From contig NZ_FXXL01000006.1 of the NCBI RefSeq assembly GCF_900184685.1, positions 310,001 to 374,000 of the forward strand: DNA of 64,000 nt. Direction: 5' to 3'. The translations under genes and the position numbers were made by a program. The stretch is from Butyricimonas sp. Marseille-P3923. GTDB lineage: Bacteria > Bacteroidota > Bacteroidia > Bacteroidales > Marinifilaceae. How positions within the stretch are numbered: position 1 is the first letter of the stretch; each line of letters opens with the position of its first letter. Shown here one piece after another: positions 51,914 to 61,604 of the stretch. Under the pieces are notes generated by a model that was given only the letters and a program-made list of their open reading frames with translations, was not told the DNA's origin and did not search any database.

Positions 51914-53317
51914 CTAATCCTTCTTGGTTTTTGCAACTTGCGCCATAAATTCTCCTACTTCACAAACTAAATTTTTACCAACGAAAGCATATCCCCTCAT
52001 CGTCACGATACCGCGCCGTATGGGAGCAATCTTGACTAATTTGAACACTAAAGTATCTCCCGGAACTACTTTACGACGGAATTTAATTCCATCAATTTTT
52101 ACGAAATAAGTGGAATAATTCTCCGGGTCTTCCACTTGATTCAATACAAGGATACCTCCACATTGTGCCATGGCTTCCACGATCAGCACGCCCGGCATAA
52201 CAGGTTCTTCCGGGAAGTGTCCCACGAAGAAAGGTTCGTTCATGGTCACGTTCTTGCAACCGATCACGATATCATCCGTTACCTCGTAAATCTTGTCCAC
52301 CAACAAGAAAGGAGGACGGTGAGGCAATAAAGCACGTACTTTGTTCACATCCATCATAGGCTCGGAATCCGTATCCACATCCGGACGAACATCCTCGCGT
52401 TCCGCTTGTGCTATCGCTTTATACATTTTCCGAGCCATCGTCGTGTTTGCCTTATGTCCCGGTCTTTCAGCTATAACACGTCCTTTGATAAAACGTCCGC
52501 ATAATGCCAAATCCCCGATAACATCCAATAATTTATGACGAGCCGGCTCGTTATCGAAATACAAGGTCAAGTTATTCAACACTCCTTGTTTTACCTCTAT
52601 GGAATCATGATTGAATAATTTCGCTAAATGATCTACCTCTGACTGAGAGATTTCCCGGTCTACAATCACGATAGCGTTATCCAAATCTCCTCCCTTTATC
52701 AAGTTATGTTTTAACAACATCTCCAATTCCCGCAAAAACACGAAAGTACGACAAGGAGCTATCTCCTTGGCAAAATCCGTCGTCTTGTCGGAATAGGCCG
52801 CATATTGCATCTGCAAATAAGGAGAATCGTAAGCCACCACCAGATTCACGTTATAATCCGTATCCGGCAACAAGGTCAATTTGGTTTGCCCGTCTTCACT
52901 GCAATATTCCATTTGTTCCTTCACCACGAAATATTTCCGTTCTGCCGATTGTTCCTCGATTCCGGTTTTTTCAATGGCTTCCACGAAATATTTTGAACTC
53001 CCGTCCAGTATCGGAAATTCCTCCCCGTTCAACTCGATCAGGCAATTATCAATACCACAACCGTAAAGAGCAGCCATGGCATGTTCCATCGTGAACACGC
53101 AAATCCCGTCTTTTTCCAGACAGCTGGCACGATCCATCAATTTAATATATTCAGCCAAAGCGGGAATTTCAGGGGCTCCTTCCAAATCTACCCGATGTAT
53201 TTTGTACCCAAAGTTCTCTTCCGCCGGCTTAAAAGTAGCCGTTACCATTTTACCGGTATGCAAGCCTTTTCCGCTCAAAGAGAATTCACTCTTCAAAGTT
53301 CTTTGCTTTACTGACAT
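51914..53317 (-). CDS. lpxC-fabZ: Fused UDP-3-O-acyl-GlcNAc deacetylase / 3-hydroxyacyl-ACP dehydratase
   Basis: The 467-residue protein joins two enzymes. Residues 1-305 are LpxC, with zinc ligands in TMEHAMAALYGCGIDNC and HKLLDVIGDLALCG. Residues 315-465 are FabZ, with the catalytic HFPEEPVMPGVLIVEAMAQ region. LpxC commits to lipid A; FabZ makes the unsaturated acyl-ACP for fatty acids, so the fusion links the two competing pathways. The fusion is typical of Bacteroidota. The ATG at 53315-53317 is chosen, 2 bp after the lpxD stop; the longer frame overlaps lpxD and has no family match. Confidence 0.96.
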   Translation of the reverse strand: MSVKQRTLKSEFSLSGKGLHTGKMVTATFKPAEENFGYKIHRVDLEGAPEIPALAEYIKLMDRASCLEKDGICVFTMEHAMAALYGCGIDNCLIELNGEEFPILDGSSKYFVEAIEKTGIEEQSAERKYFVVKEQMEYCSEDGQTKLTLLPDTDYNVNLVVAYDSPYLQMQYAAYSDKTTDFAKEIAPCRTFVFLRELEMLLKHNLIKGGDLDNAIVIVDREISQSEVDHLAKLFNHDSIEVKQGVLNNLTLYFDNEPARHKLLDVIGDLALCGRFIKGRVIAERPGHKANTTMARKMYKAIAQAEREDVRPDVDTDSEPMMDVNKVRALLPHRPPFLLVDKIYEVTDDIVIGCKNVTMNEPFFVGHFPEEPVMPGVLIVEAMAQCGGILVLNQVEDPENYSTYFVKIDGIKFRRKVVPGDTLVFKLVKIAPIRRGIVTMRGYAFVGKNLVCEVGEFMAQVAKTKKD

Positions 53318-53319
53318 TT

Positions 53320-54351
53320 CTATTTTGACTTTAAATTTGCAACTTCTTTCTCTAAATCTCTCAATAGCCCGTACATTTCCGGCAATTTCCGGAACATCAC
53401 GTAACATTTCTGATATTTCGGGTAATCAAAAGCAGGCGAACCGCGCAACACGGATTTCTCCGGGATATTGGAAGTGATACCGCTCTGCGCCGCAATTTGA
53501 GTACCCGCCCCGATTGTCAAGTGACCGACAAGTCCCACCTGTCCGCCGAACACGCAATTCTCACCGACTTTCGTTGTCCCGGCAATTCCCGTCTGGGCGG
53601 CAATAACCGTGTTACCTCCCACGACAACATTATGCGCGATCTGTACCAGATTATCCAGTTTCACGCCTTTATGAATAAGCGTAGACCCCATCGTAGCCCT
53701 GTCTATACAAGTATTGGCACCAATCTCTACGTTATCCTCGACCACCACGTTTCCGATTTGCGGAACCTTTTTATAATGATCGCCTTCCGGGGCAAAACCG
53801 AATCCATCAGCACCCAGAACCACTCCCGCGTGCAGGATACATGATTTCCCGACAACACAACCGGAGTAGATTTTCACCCCGGCATAGATAATCGTATCGT
53901 CACCGACGGTCACCCCGTCACCGATATAAGCCTGCGGGTATATTTTAACGTTATTACCTATTTTCGCACCTTTTCCTATATAAGCAAATGCCCCGATATA
54001 AGGCTTTTCTCCTATCGTGGCACTTTCACTAACATAAGACGGTTGTTCTATCCCCTGTGGTTTCGGGCGCATATCCTCGTACATCTGCAACAAGGTCGCG
54101 ATTGCATCATAAGCAGACTCTACACGAATTAATGTACAGGCGTACTCGTGGGCAGGTTCAAAAGTCTTGTTTACCAGAACGACTGAAGCCTGTGTCGTGT
54201 AGACATAGTGCTCGTATTTGGGATTGGCAAGAAAAGCCAGCGTACCGGGTTTTCCTTCCTCTATCTTGGAAACGTTATTCACAATAACTTCCGGATCTCC
54301 ATCCACAACCCCGCCAAGCAGAGCTGCTATATCCTTTGCTTTAAACTCCAT
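53320..54351 (-). CDS. lpxD: UDP-3-O-acylglucosamine N-acyltransferase
   Basis: The 343-residue protein has an N-terminal uridine-binding domain (about 1-95), a hexapeptide beta-helix (about 100-300) and a C-terminal helix. The catalytic histidine is in [14 protein letters not shown]. It adds the second acyl chain in lipid A synthesis. It is the first gene of the operon and is translationally close to lpxC-fabZ (2 bp apart). Confidence 0.96.
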   Translation of the reverse strand: MEFKAKDIAALLGGVVDGDPEVIVNNVSKIEEGKPGTLAFLANPKYEHYVYTTQASVVLVNKTFEPAHEYACTLIRVESAYDAIATLLQMYEDMRPKPQGIEQPSYVSESATIGEKPYIGAFAYIGKGAKIGNNVKIYPQAYIGDGVTVGDDTIIYAGVKIYSGCVVGKSCILHAGVVLGADGFGFAPEGDHYKKVPQIGNVVVEDNVEIGANTCIDRATMGSTLIHKGVKLDNLVQIAHNVVVGGNTVIAAQTGIAGTTKVGENCVFGGQVGLVGHLTIGAGTQIAAQSGITSNIPEKSVLRGSPAFDYPKYQKCYVMFRKLPEMYGLLRDLEKEVANLKSK

Positions 54352-54368
54352 AATTCACAAAATTTCGG

Positions 54369-54390
54369 CAAACTTACAAATTTTATTTGG
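54369..54390 (-). promoter_or_regulatory. -7 promoter element of the lpx operon
   Basis: Minus strand TAAGTTTG (plus CAAACTTA, 54369-54376), 17 bp before the lpxD ATG, with TCTG about 19 bp further up as a -33 candidate. Confidence 0.6.
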
Positions 54391-54530
54391 AACAACAGAC
54401 GGAATGTGACAAATATGTTTCACTTTTTCAACCATTTTCTTCCGTAAGCCGCTAATCTACTGCATTCTTCCGGAATCCGCTCGTTTTACGCGACGAATAG
54501 CTATTTTTCTTTAGATTTTTCAGCGAACCC

Positions 54531-54561
54531 TTTGGAATAAAAAGAATTAATTGTATCTTTG
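54531..54561 (+). promoter_or_regulatory. Consensus promoter of rimP-nusA-infB
   Basis: TTTG (54531-54534), exactly 19 bp, TATCTTTG (54554-54561). This is a full consensus match, as expected for a strongly expressed housekeeping operon. Confidence 0.9.
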
Positions 54562-54579
54562 CAAGCGGTTATTAACACT

Positions 54580-54600
54580 GAGGGGGCGAGACGTCCCCTC
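54580..54600 (+). promoter_or_regulatory. Leader hairpin before rimP
   Basis: GAGGGG and CCCCTC pair around a 9-base loop, 12 bp after the likely transcription start. The TTCTGTTATCTT that follows is T-rich, so it could be a weak attenuator of an operon that encodes NusA itself. Confidence 0.5.
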
Positions 54601-54627
54601 TTCTGTTATCTTAAACTAAAGGATTGA

Positions 54628-55092
54628 ATGAAAAGCACAAAGGAAATAAAAGAAATTATCAAATCCATTCTGGAAGGAAGCGAATTGTTTCTGGTGGATG
54701 TATCCATATCCGCAGATAATTCGCTCGAGGTCTACATCGATTCGTTGACAGGTGTCAACGTGGGCAAGTGTAGAGAGGTTTGCAAAAAATTGGATGCCCA
54801 ACTCGACCGGGAGACCGAAGATTTCGCCATAACCGTTGCAAGTGCCGGAATCGGTTACCCGTTCAAAGTAGCACAGCAATACGAGAAGAACCTGAACAAA
54901 GAAGTTGAGGCAAAGCTACTAACGGGAGAAAAAATACAAGGCATATTAAAATCTTATTCAGACGAAGGCATCGTACTTGAATGTGAAGAGAAAGTCGCGG
55001 TTGAAGGGAAAAAGAAAAAGAGCCTTGTAAAAATAGATAAGAGCATTCAGTTCAAAGACATAAAGGAGGTAAAAGACATTGTTATTTTCTAA
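54628..55092 (+). CDS. rimP: Ribosome maturation factor RimP
   Basis: The 154-residue protein has the two RimP domains: an N-terminal alpha-beta domain (about 1-75, with LEVYIDSLTGVNVGKCREVCKKLD) and a C-terminal SH3-like barrel (about 85-154, with GILKSYSDEGIVLECEEK). It helps assemble the 30S subunit. It is first of rimP-nusA-infB, a conserved order, and 15 bp before nusA. Confidence 0.95.
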   Translation: MKSTKEIKEIIKSILEGSELFLVDVSISADNSLEVYIDSLTGVNVGKCREVCKKLDAQLDRETEDFAITVASAGIGYPFKVAQQYEKNLNKEVEAKLLTGEKIQGILKSYSDEGIVLECEEKVAVEGKKKKSLVKIDKSIQFKDIKEVKDIVIF

Positions 55093-55107
55093 AACACACG
55101 AGATAAA

Positions 55108-56346
55108 ATGGAAAACATTAATTTGATTGATTCATTTGCAGAATTTAAAGAGCTAAAAAATATTGACAGAGCTACCTTGATGAGAGTGTTGGAAGACATT
55201 TTCAGAAATATGCTCATCAAGCGATATGAGACGGACGAAAATTTTGATATCATTATCAATATAGACAAAGGGGACTTGGAGATCTGGAGAAATCGTGTCG
55301 TGGTTGAAGACGAAGAATTTGAGAACCCGAATACACAGATATCATTGACCGAAGCGAAGAAAATAGACACGGATTACGAAGTGGGAGAAGAAGTAACCGA
55401 CGAGGTGAAATTCAAAGACTTCGGACGCCGTTCGGTTTTGGCATTAAGGCAAAACCTTTCTGCCCGTATCCTCGAGCTGGAGAAAGACCACATCTTCACG
55501 AAATACAAAGAGAAAGTGGGACAGATCGTGACCGGGGAAGTTTACCAAGTATGGAAAAAAGAGATTCTGGTACTGGACGATGAAGGCAACGAATTGATAT
55601 TACCCAAACAAGAACAAATCCCGAGTGATTTCTTCAAGAAAGGTGACACCATTCGTGCCGTGGTAATCCGGGTGGAGATGAAAAACGCTTCTCCTTACAT
55701 CATTCTTTCCAGAACATCACCCGTGTTCCTTGAAAGATTGTTCGAGAACGAAGTACCGGAAATATTCGACGGTCTGATCACCATTAAAAACGTGGTTCGG
55801 GTGCCGGGCGAACGTGCAAAAGTGGCCGTAGAGTCTTATGACGACCGTATCGACCCCGTTGGAGCCTGCGTGGGAATGAAAGGATCACGTATCCACGGAA
55901 TCGTCCGGGAATTGAGAAACGAGAATATCGACGTGATCAATTACACGAATAATATACAACTTTATATAACCCGTTCTTTGAACCCCGCCAAGATCAACAA
56001 AATTGAACTTGACGAAAGCAATAAAAGAGCAAACGTATACCTTAATCCGGAAGAAGTATCACTGGCAATCGGTAAAGGCGGTTTGAACATCAAACTGGCA
56101 AGCCAACTCACGGGATACGAGATCGACGTGTACCGCGAATTAGAGAAAGAGGAAGAAGAAGACGTGAAGCTGGAAGAATTCTCGGATGAAATAGAACCGT
56201 GGATCATTGCAGAACTGAATCGCGTAGGTTGTGATACAGCCAAGAGCGTACTGGAATTAAGTGAGTCGGAATTAGAGAGCAGGACTGATCTTGAGATAGA
56301 AACCATCAGGGATGTTCTCAGAATTTTAAGAGCTGAATTTGAATAA
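55108..56346 (+). CDS. nusA: Transcription elongation/termination factor NusA
   Basis: The 412-residue protein has the N-terminal RNA-polymerase-binding domain (about 1-130), S1 (about 135-205, QIVTGEVYQVWKKEILVLDD) and two KH domains (about 230-345, GACVGMKGSRIHGIVRELRNE and AIGKGGLNIKLASQLTGYEIDV). One helix-hairpin region follows at the end. It lacks the two acidic C-terminal repeats of the E. coli protein, as is usual in this phylum. Confidence 0.96.
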   Translation: MENINLIDSFAEFKELKNIDRATLMRVLEDIFRNMLIKRYETDENFDIIINIDKGDLEIWRNRVVVEDEEFENPNTQISLTEAKKIDTDYEVGEEVTDEVKFKDFGRRSVLALRQNLSARILELEKDHIFTKYKEKVGQIVTGEVYQVWKKEILVLDDEGNELILPKQEQIPSDFFKKGDTIRAVVIRVEMKNASPYIILSRTSPVFLERLFENEVPEIFDGLITIKNVVRVPGERAKVAVESYDDRIDPVGACVGMKGSRIHGIVRELRNENIDVINYTNNIQLYITRSLNPAKINKIELDESNKRANVYLNPEEVSLAIGKGGLNIKLASQLTGYEIDVYRELEKEEEEDVKLEEFSDEIEPWIIAELNRVGCDTAKSVLELSESELESRTDLEIETIRDVLRILRAEFE

Positions 56347-56387
56347 GGACGCTCAAGATTATGAATGCTTGTAAATAAAATCTTAAT

Positions 56388-59276
56388 ATGGCAGTTAGAC
56401 TAAGTAAAGTTGCTAGAGAATTTAACGTAGGCTTGTCCACGATAGTGGATTTCCTACAAGAGAAGGGGATTAAGATTTCATCTGATCCAAACGCAAAATT
56501 AACTGATGACCAATACTCTTTGATTGCCAAAGAGTTCTCCACGGATAGCGAGGCTAAAAAAGAATCCAATCGCGTGGACTTGAAAAATACCCGGCTAAAA
56601 AAAGAGACCGTGAGCATCGACAATATGGGAAATACGGAATCTCATCAAACGGAATTTATTTCCGTGAAAGACGAGATAAAACTGGAAAGCAAGATAAAAG
56701 TCGTGGATCACATCGACCTGAATAAACTGAATAAGCCCAAAAACGAAGAAAAGGTCGAGGAAAAGCCTGTCGAGAAAAAAGAAGAAAAAAGAGTGGAGAA
56801 AATAGAAGAAAAAAAAGAGGAAACACCTGTTGAAGTTCCGGTAAAAGAAACTCCGGTTCACGCACAAAAGCAAGAGCGTGAAGAAAATCAAGCTCCTTTC
56901 AAATCTTCCCCGAAGACTCTTATAAAACAACCGAAAGAGGAAGTAAAACAAGAGGCCGCACCGGAAATAGAGGAAGAAAATACCTATACCGGAAGACAGG
57001 AAGTCAACTATAAATCTTCCACCCCGACTATAAAGGACGTGAAAGTAGTGGGTTCCATTGACTTGGATGCCATCAATCAACGCACCCGTCCCCCGAAAAA
57101 AAGCAAACAAGAGCGCGAAAGAGATAAACGGGAACTTAAAAAGAAATCACTTGTTCCACCCAAGAGCACGGATGAACTTGCTCTCAAGAAGAATATTCCG
57201 GTCAGTGGAGACGGAAAAGAAGATTCTGATGATACGGAGATCCGTAAAAAACGGAAACGTATTCTGAAAAAGGATGAAAGAATCACTATTGATGCTCCTA
57301 AAACAGCTAAACAGGAAGAGAACAAGAAGAAACTCAAAAAAATCAAGAAGAAAAAAGCCAGCAAGGCTGAGATTTCGGAAGAAGATGTTCAAAAACAAAT
57401 CAAGGATACGTTTGCGCGTCTGGGAAGTAAGGGAAAAACCAAATCTTCCAAGCACCGGAGAGACAAACGGGATGCCGTGCATCAAAAAATGCAGGCTGAA
57501 ATAGAACAAGCCGAACTGGAGAAGAATATTCTTAAACTCACGGAATTTGTTACGGTTAGCGAGTTAGCTACCATGATGGATATTTCCGTGGCGGAGATCA
57601 TTTCGGCCTGTATGTCACTCGGTCTGTTCGTATCCATCAACCAACGTCTGGACGCAGAAACCATCAATATCGTGGCGGAAGAATTCGGATTCGATGTTGA
57701 ATTTGTCAGTGTTGACATTCAAGAAGCCATTGATGAAGAGGAGGAAGAAACAGAAGACATGCTGGAAACCCGTCCCCCGATCGTTACGGTCATGGGACAC
57801 GTTGACCACGGTAAAACATCTTTGCTCGACTATATCCGTAAAGCAAATGTAATCGCCGGAGAAGCGGGAGGAATCACCCAGCACATCGGGGCTTACAGCG
57901 TAAAACTGGCAGACGGAAGAACGGTAACTTTCCTTGATACCCCGGGACACGAGGCATTTACCGCCATGCGCGCCCGCGGAGCTCAAGTAACCGATATCGC
58001 TATCATTATCATCGCTGCCGACGACAACGTGATGCCGCAAACCGTTGAGGCCATCAACCACGCAAGTGCGGCAGGTGTTCCGATTGTATTCGCTATCAAC
58101 AAAATTGATAAACCGGGAGCCAACCCCGACAAGATTCGCGAAGAACTGGCAGCCATGAACTATCTGGTAGAAGAATGGGGCGGTAAATACCAATGTCAAG
58201 AAATCTCCGCGAAGAAAGGCTTACACGTAGAGGAACTTCTTGAAAAAGTATTACTCGAGGCTGAAATCCTTGAACTGAAAGCCAACCCGCATAAAAAAGC
58301 CACGGGGTCTATCATTGAATCCTCTTTGGATAAAGGACGGGGATACGTGGCTACCGTACTCGTGCAAAGCGGTACTCTCCACGTCGGAGACGTTGTGCTT
58401 GCCGGACAATATTTCGGACACGTGAAAGCCATGTTCAACGAACGCGGCGCCAAAATGGAAGAAGGCGGACCTTCATGCCCGGCATTAATCCTCGGGTTGA
58501 ACGGTGCTCCGCAAGCCGGTGACAAATTCAACGTGATGGCGAACGAAAAAGATGCGCGTGCATTGGCAAACAAACGCGAACAATTACAACGCGAACAAGG
58601 ACTGCGTACCCAGAAACATATCACGCTGGACGAAATCGGAAGACGTATCGCTATCGGAAACTTCCAAGAACTGAACATCATCGTGAAAGGAGACGTGGAC
58701 GGTTCTATCGAGGCATTATCCGATTCCTTGATCAAACTATCGACCCAAGAAATACAGGTGAACGTGATCCACAAAGCGGTAGGACAAATTTCCGAAGGCG
58801 ATGTCATGCTGGCTGCAGCATCCAACGCCATCATCGTCGGATTCCAAGTTCGTCCTTCCTTGAGTGCCCGCAAACTGGCGGAGAAAGAAGAGATCGACAT
58901 CAGACTCTACTCCATCATCTACACGGCTATCGAGGAAATCAAGGCTGCCATGGAAGGTATGCTTTCACCCGAATTCAAGGAAGAAATCACTTCTACCGTG
59001 GAAGTACTTGAAACATTCAAGATTACCAAGGTGGGCACCATTGCCGGATGTCTCGTGAGAGACGGAAAAATCACCCGTAACTCGAAAGTACGCGTGATCC
59101 GTGATGGTATCGTGATCTTTACCGGAGAACTCGGTTCATTGAAACGTTTCAAGGATGACGTGAAAGAAGTCAGCAAAGGATTCGAGTGCGGTTTGAACAT
59201 CAACAATTTCAACGATATTCAAACGGGAGATTTCGTGGAAAGCTTTGAACAAGTAGCAGTGAAAAAAACATTATAA
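56388..59276 (+). CDS. infB: Translation initiation factor IF-2
   Basis: The 962-residue protein has an IF2N helical domain (1-55), a long Lys/Glu-rich linker (about 60-380) with repeated EKK/VEKK runs, and a second IF2N (about 385-435). The GTPase domain follows with [27 protein letters not shown] and NKIDKPGA, then domains II-IV. It brings initiator tRNA to the ribosome. The linker is probably disordered and causes the low-complexity DNA here. Confidence 0.97.
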   Translation: MAVRLSKVAREFNVGLSTIVDFLQEKGIKISSDPNAKLTDDQYSLIAKEFSTDSEAKKESNRVDLKNTRLKKETVSIDNMGNTESHQTEFISVKDEIKLESKIKVVDHIDLNKLNKPKNEEKVEEKPVEKKEEKRVEKIEEKKEETPVEVPVKETPVHAQKQEREENQAPFKSSPKTLIKQPKEEVKQEAAPEIEEENTYTGRQEVNYKSSTPTIKDVKVVGSIDLDAINQRTRPPKKSKQERERDKRELKKKSLVPPKSTDELALKKNIPVSGDGKEDSDDTEIRKKRKRILKKDERITIDAPKTAKQEENKKKLKKIKKKKASKAEISEEDVQKQIKDTFARLGSKGKTKSSKHRRDKRDAVHQKMQAEIEQAELEKNILKLTEFVTVSELATMMDISVAEIISACMSLGLFVSINQRLDAETINIVAEEFGFDVEFVSVDIQEAIDEEEEETEDMLETRPPIVTVMGHVDHGKTSLLDYIRKANVIAGEAGGITQHIGAYSVKLADGRTVTFLDTPGHEAFTAMRARGAQVTDIAIIIIAADDNVMPQTVEAINHASAAGVPIVFAINKIDKPGANPDKIREELAAMNYLVEEWGGKYQCQEISAKKGLHVEELLEKVLLEAEILELKANPHKKATGSIIESSLDKGRGYVATVLVQSGTLHVGDVVLAGQYFGHVKAMFNERGAKMEEGGPSCPALILGLNGAPQAGDKFNVMANEKDARALANKREQLQREQGLRTQKHITLDEIGRRIAIGNFQELNIIVKGDVDGSIEALSDSLIKLSTQEIQVNVIHKAVGQISEGDVMLAAASNAIIVGFQVRPSLSARKLAEKEEIDIRLYSIIYTAIEEIKAAMEGMLSPEFKEEITSTVEVLETFKITKVGTIAGCLVRDGKITRNSKVRVIRDGIVIFTGELGSLKRFKDDVKEVSKGFECGLNINNFNDIQTGDFVESFEQVAVKKTL

Positions 59277-59376
59277 TTTTTTTAACTATAAGCTAAGACA
59301 AATTCTCTCGATAATTTTGTACTTTGCGTCACTAAATATTAGAGAGGAATTATTTTAAAAACTAATTGATTTACTC

Positions 59377-59838
59377 ATGAAAAGACTTTTAATTCTTACA
59401 GCAATATTAACCATGATGGTTGGAGCTGCAAACTCACAGGTTTTAAAACCGGTGAAATGGCAAATTACTTTCAAGAAAGTCAGCGAAGGTGTTTATGACA
59501 TCATCTGCAAGGCTACCATTGAAAGCGGCTGGCACCTGTATGATACGAAACTTCCGGAGAATGGTCCTCAACCAACCGTTTTCATCATGGACGAAGACGA
59601 ATCATCCGATATTGAATTAGTTGGCGAATTCAAGGCTACCACAGAAGCGAAAGTAGAAAAAAGCGAAGCATTCAACATGGAATTGAAATATTTCGAGGAA
59701 ACAGTTACTTTCGTTCAACGCGTGAAATTGAAAAAGGACACCGGTAAACTGGTAGGTACTGTTGAATACATGGCTTGCTCAGGCTCTCAATGTATTCCTC
59801 CCGCCGAAGAAGAATTTGAATTTGAATTGAAGAAATAA
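59377..59838 (+). CDS. Exported stand-alone DsbD-alpha-like protein
   Basis: The 153-residue protein has a signal peptide (1-20, ending ANSQ) and one domain like the N-terminal periplasmic domain of DsbD (WQITFKKVSEGVYDIICKATIESGWHLYD at the start). It ends with a CSGSQCIPPAEEEFEFEL segment, whose two cysteines correspond to the DsbD-alpha redox pair. In DsbD this domain hands electrons to periplasmic targets; here the membrane and thioredoxin domains are absent. It may be redox-active alone or work with a DsbD encoded elsewhere. Confidence 0.82.
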   Translation: MKRLLILTAILTMMVGAANSQVLKPVKWQITFKKVSEGVYDIICKATIESGWHLYDTKLPENGPQPTVFIMDEDESSDIELVGEFKATTEAKVEKSEAFNMELKYFEETVTFVQRVKLKKDTGKLVGTVEYMACSGSQCIPPAEEEFEFELKK

Positions 59839-59842
59839 ATTG

Positions 59843-59868
59843 AAAGCCGTCTTCGGACGGCTTTTTTT
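59843..59868 (+). terminator. Terminator with UUCG loop
   Basis: AAAGCCGTC... pairs as GCCGTC-TTCG-GACGGC with seven T residues after it, directly following the DsbD-alpha-like gene. Confidence 0.92.
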
Positions 59869-59881
59869 ATACCTCTCTCGT

Positions 59882-60988
59882 ATGGCATCGAGGATTCGAC
59901 ATACCCTCATTCTGATCACATGGATTACCATCCTTCTTCTCGCCTGCAAAGAGGAGAAGAAACCCGCACGAGCAGATCATGCTATACAGATACCGGCAAC
60001 ACCCGACACCGTTTCTTTATTCTTTTGCGGGGATATCATCCAACATCTACCCCAGATATACGACGCACACAACCCGACCGAGAAAGATTACAAATACCTG
60101 AAATGCTTCCGGTATATCGCACCTTATTGGCACGACTCGGATTTTGTAATCGCGAACTTGGAAACTACCCTCTCCGATAAAGAATACTCCGGGTATCCTC
60201 GTTTCAGTTCTCCTTGGCAAATAGCAAGAGATCTGCAACGTCTGGGAGTAACGACGTTCGTCACGGCGAACAACCATTGTTGCGACCAACTGGCTCGAGG
60301 CATCACGAAAACAATTTATTACCTCGATTCGCTGGGCATCGCCCACACGGGCATCTTCATGGATACGTTAAGTTATAAAAAAAGGAATCCGCTCTACCTT
60401 CGGAAAGACAATTTCAAAATCGCACTGTTAAACTACACGTACGGTACAAACGGACTTCCCATCCCGAAAGGTTTTGTCGTTTCCCTCATCGACACCACGG
60501 TTATCAAACGGGATATTCAGCAAGCCAAACGAGATTCGGCGACCAATATCATTGCTTTCATGCACTGGGGATACGAGTATCACACCTCCCCCAATAAAGA
60601 ACAGAAAGCCCTCGCCACATGGCTACACGCACAAGGGGCAGACATCGTCATCGGTTCACACCCCCACGTGGTACAACCTATCGAATACATCTTATCGGGC
60701 AAAGACACCGTTGGAGTTACCGCCTATTCACTCGGTAATTTCATTTCAAACCAATCTTATAAAGGTACCGACGGAGGTATTTGTATCCGCTTAACTTTAA
60801 CCCGCCCGGAAGCAAAAACCACCCGTTACACCATGGAAACAATCAAGTTCTACACATACCGCCCGTTCGAGGAAGGACGCACCCGCTATTACGTCGTCCC
60901 CGAAGCCCTCTCCGACAGCATCATAAAAGATTACCACCTCATCAAAAGCAAACGCTTTTTCAAACAAACCGACTCCATACTGAATTAG
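59882..60988 (+). CDS. CapA-family lipoprotein (metallophosphatase-like)
   Basis: The 368-residue protein has a lipoprotein signal (ILLLAC, Cys about 21) and a CapA-type fold: FFCGDIIQHLPQ, VIANLETTLSD, VTANNHCCDQLARGI, MHWGYEYHTSP and GSHPHVVQPIEY. These are the metal-binding motifs of the metallophosphatase superfamily. CapA was first linked to poly-gamma-glutamate capsules, but most members have unknown roles, and no pgsBC genes are here. The ATG at 59882 is used; a TTG upstream would start inside the terminator. The TAG abuts a 9-bp repeat. Confidence 0.85.
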   Translation: MASRIRHTLILITWITILLLACKEEKKPARADHAIQIPATPDTVSLFFCGDIIQHLPQIYDAHNPTEKDYKYLKCFRYIAPYWHDSDFVIANLETTLSDKEYSGYPRFSSPWQIARDLQRLGVTTFVTANNHCCDQLARGITKTIYYLDSLGIAHTGIFMDTLSYKKRNPLYLRKDNFKIALLNYTYGTNGLPIPKGFVVSLIDTTVIKRDIQQAKRDSATNIIAFMHWGYEYHTSPNKEQKALATWLHAQGADIVIGSHPHVVQPIEYILSGKDTVGVTAYSLGNFISNQSYKGTDGGICIRLTLTRPEAKTTRYTMETIKFYTYRPFEEGRTRYYVVPEALSDSIIKDYHLIKSKRFFKQTDSILN

Positions 60989-61130
60989 TTTATAAGGTTC
61001 ATAAAGTCTATTACACCCGCAAATGTTTCGTCTACAGCAGCAAAGTTGCTGATTAATAATACCCGAAGAACTCCCGTCACTTTTAAACCTTATAAACTTT
61101 ACAAACCTTATAAACCCTATAAACTTTCCC
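60989..61130. repeat. 9-bp-unit palindromic repeat, copy F
   Basis: Direct units GTTTATAAG, GTTCATAAA follow the capA TAG without a gap. Inverted units (CCTTATAAA, CTTTACAAA and others) occupy about 61086-61127. The core is degenerate: CAGCA-GCAAAG-TTGCTG, with no intact GTCCTTCGGAC. Confidence 0.82.
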
Positions 61131-61162
61131 CCGAATCATTTCATTTTTGCCCGACTTAATTA

Positions 61163-61170
61163 TATATTTG
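61163..61170 (+). promoter_or_regulatory. -7 promoter element of mgsA
   Basis: TATATTTG is an exact match, 24 bp before the ATG. The -33 region is only partly conserved. Confidence 0.6.
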
Positions 61171-61194
61171 CTGTAACGTAAAAAAAATCACACT

Positions 61195-61572
61195 ATGAAA
61201 CTAGCAGTAATTGCACACGACGGGAAAAAAGCAGAAATGGTCGCTTTCCTAAACAGGCATTATGATTTCATGCATTCGGCAAACATTGAAATCATCGCAA
61301 CCGGAACCACCGGGAAACACGCTCAAGACGCGGGATTAAAAGTTGAACGTTTGCTTTCAGGCCCTATCGGGGGAGATGCACAGATAGCGGCACAGGTTGC
61401 GGAACATAAAGTACAAATGGTCTTCTTCTTCCGTGATCCGCTGGACAAACATCCACATGAACCGGACGTACAAATGCTCATGCGTGTCTGCGACGTACAT
61501 AATGTACCATTGGCAACCAATCCCGCCTCGGCAGAATTGATGCTTCGCGGATACGAAACCATGAACAAGTAA
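61195..61572 (+). CDS. mgsA: Methylglyoxal synthase
   Basis: The 125-residue protein converts dihydroxyacetone phosphate to methylglyoxal and phosphate, a bypass of lower glycolysis that relieves phosphate stress. AHDGKKAEM, GTTGKH, LLSGPIGGDAQIA (with the catalytic Asp) and FFRDPLDKHPHEPDVQMLMRVCDVHNVPLATNPASAELML cover the active site. It is shorter than the E. coli enzyme (152) at both ends but complete in motifs. Confidence 0.95.
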   Translation: MKLAVIAHDGKKAEMVAFLNRHYDFMHSANIEIIATGTTGKHAQDAGLKVERLLSGPIGGDAQIAAQVAEHKVQMVFFFRDPLDKHPHEPDVQMLMRVCDVHNVPLATNPASAELMLRGYETMNK

Positions 61573-61604
61573 TTGTTAATAATTTATTAAAGCTCACGCA
61601 AACA

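Noticed and set aside
53318-53407. A 30-codon N-terminal extension of LpxC-FabZ
   Set aside because: It overlaps lpxD in another frame, and the normal LpxC N-terminus begins at the ATG 53315-53317.
56700-57470. Low-complexity Lys/Glu DNA as a possible foreign insert
   Set aside because: It encodes the disordered linker of IF-2, a normal feature of the protein.
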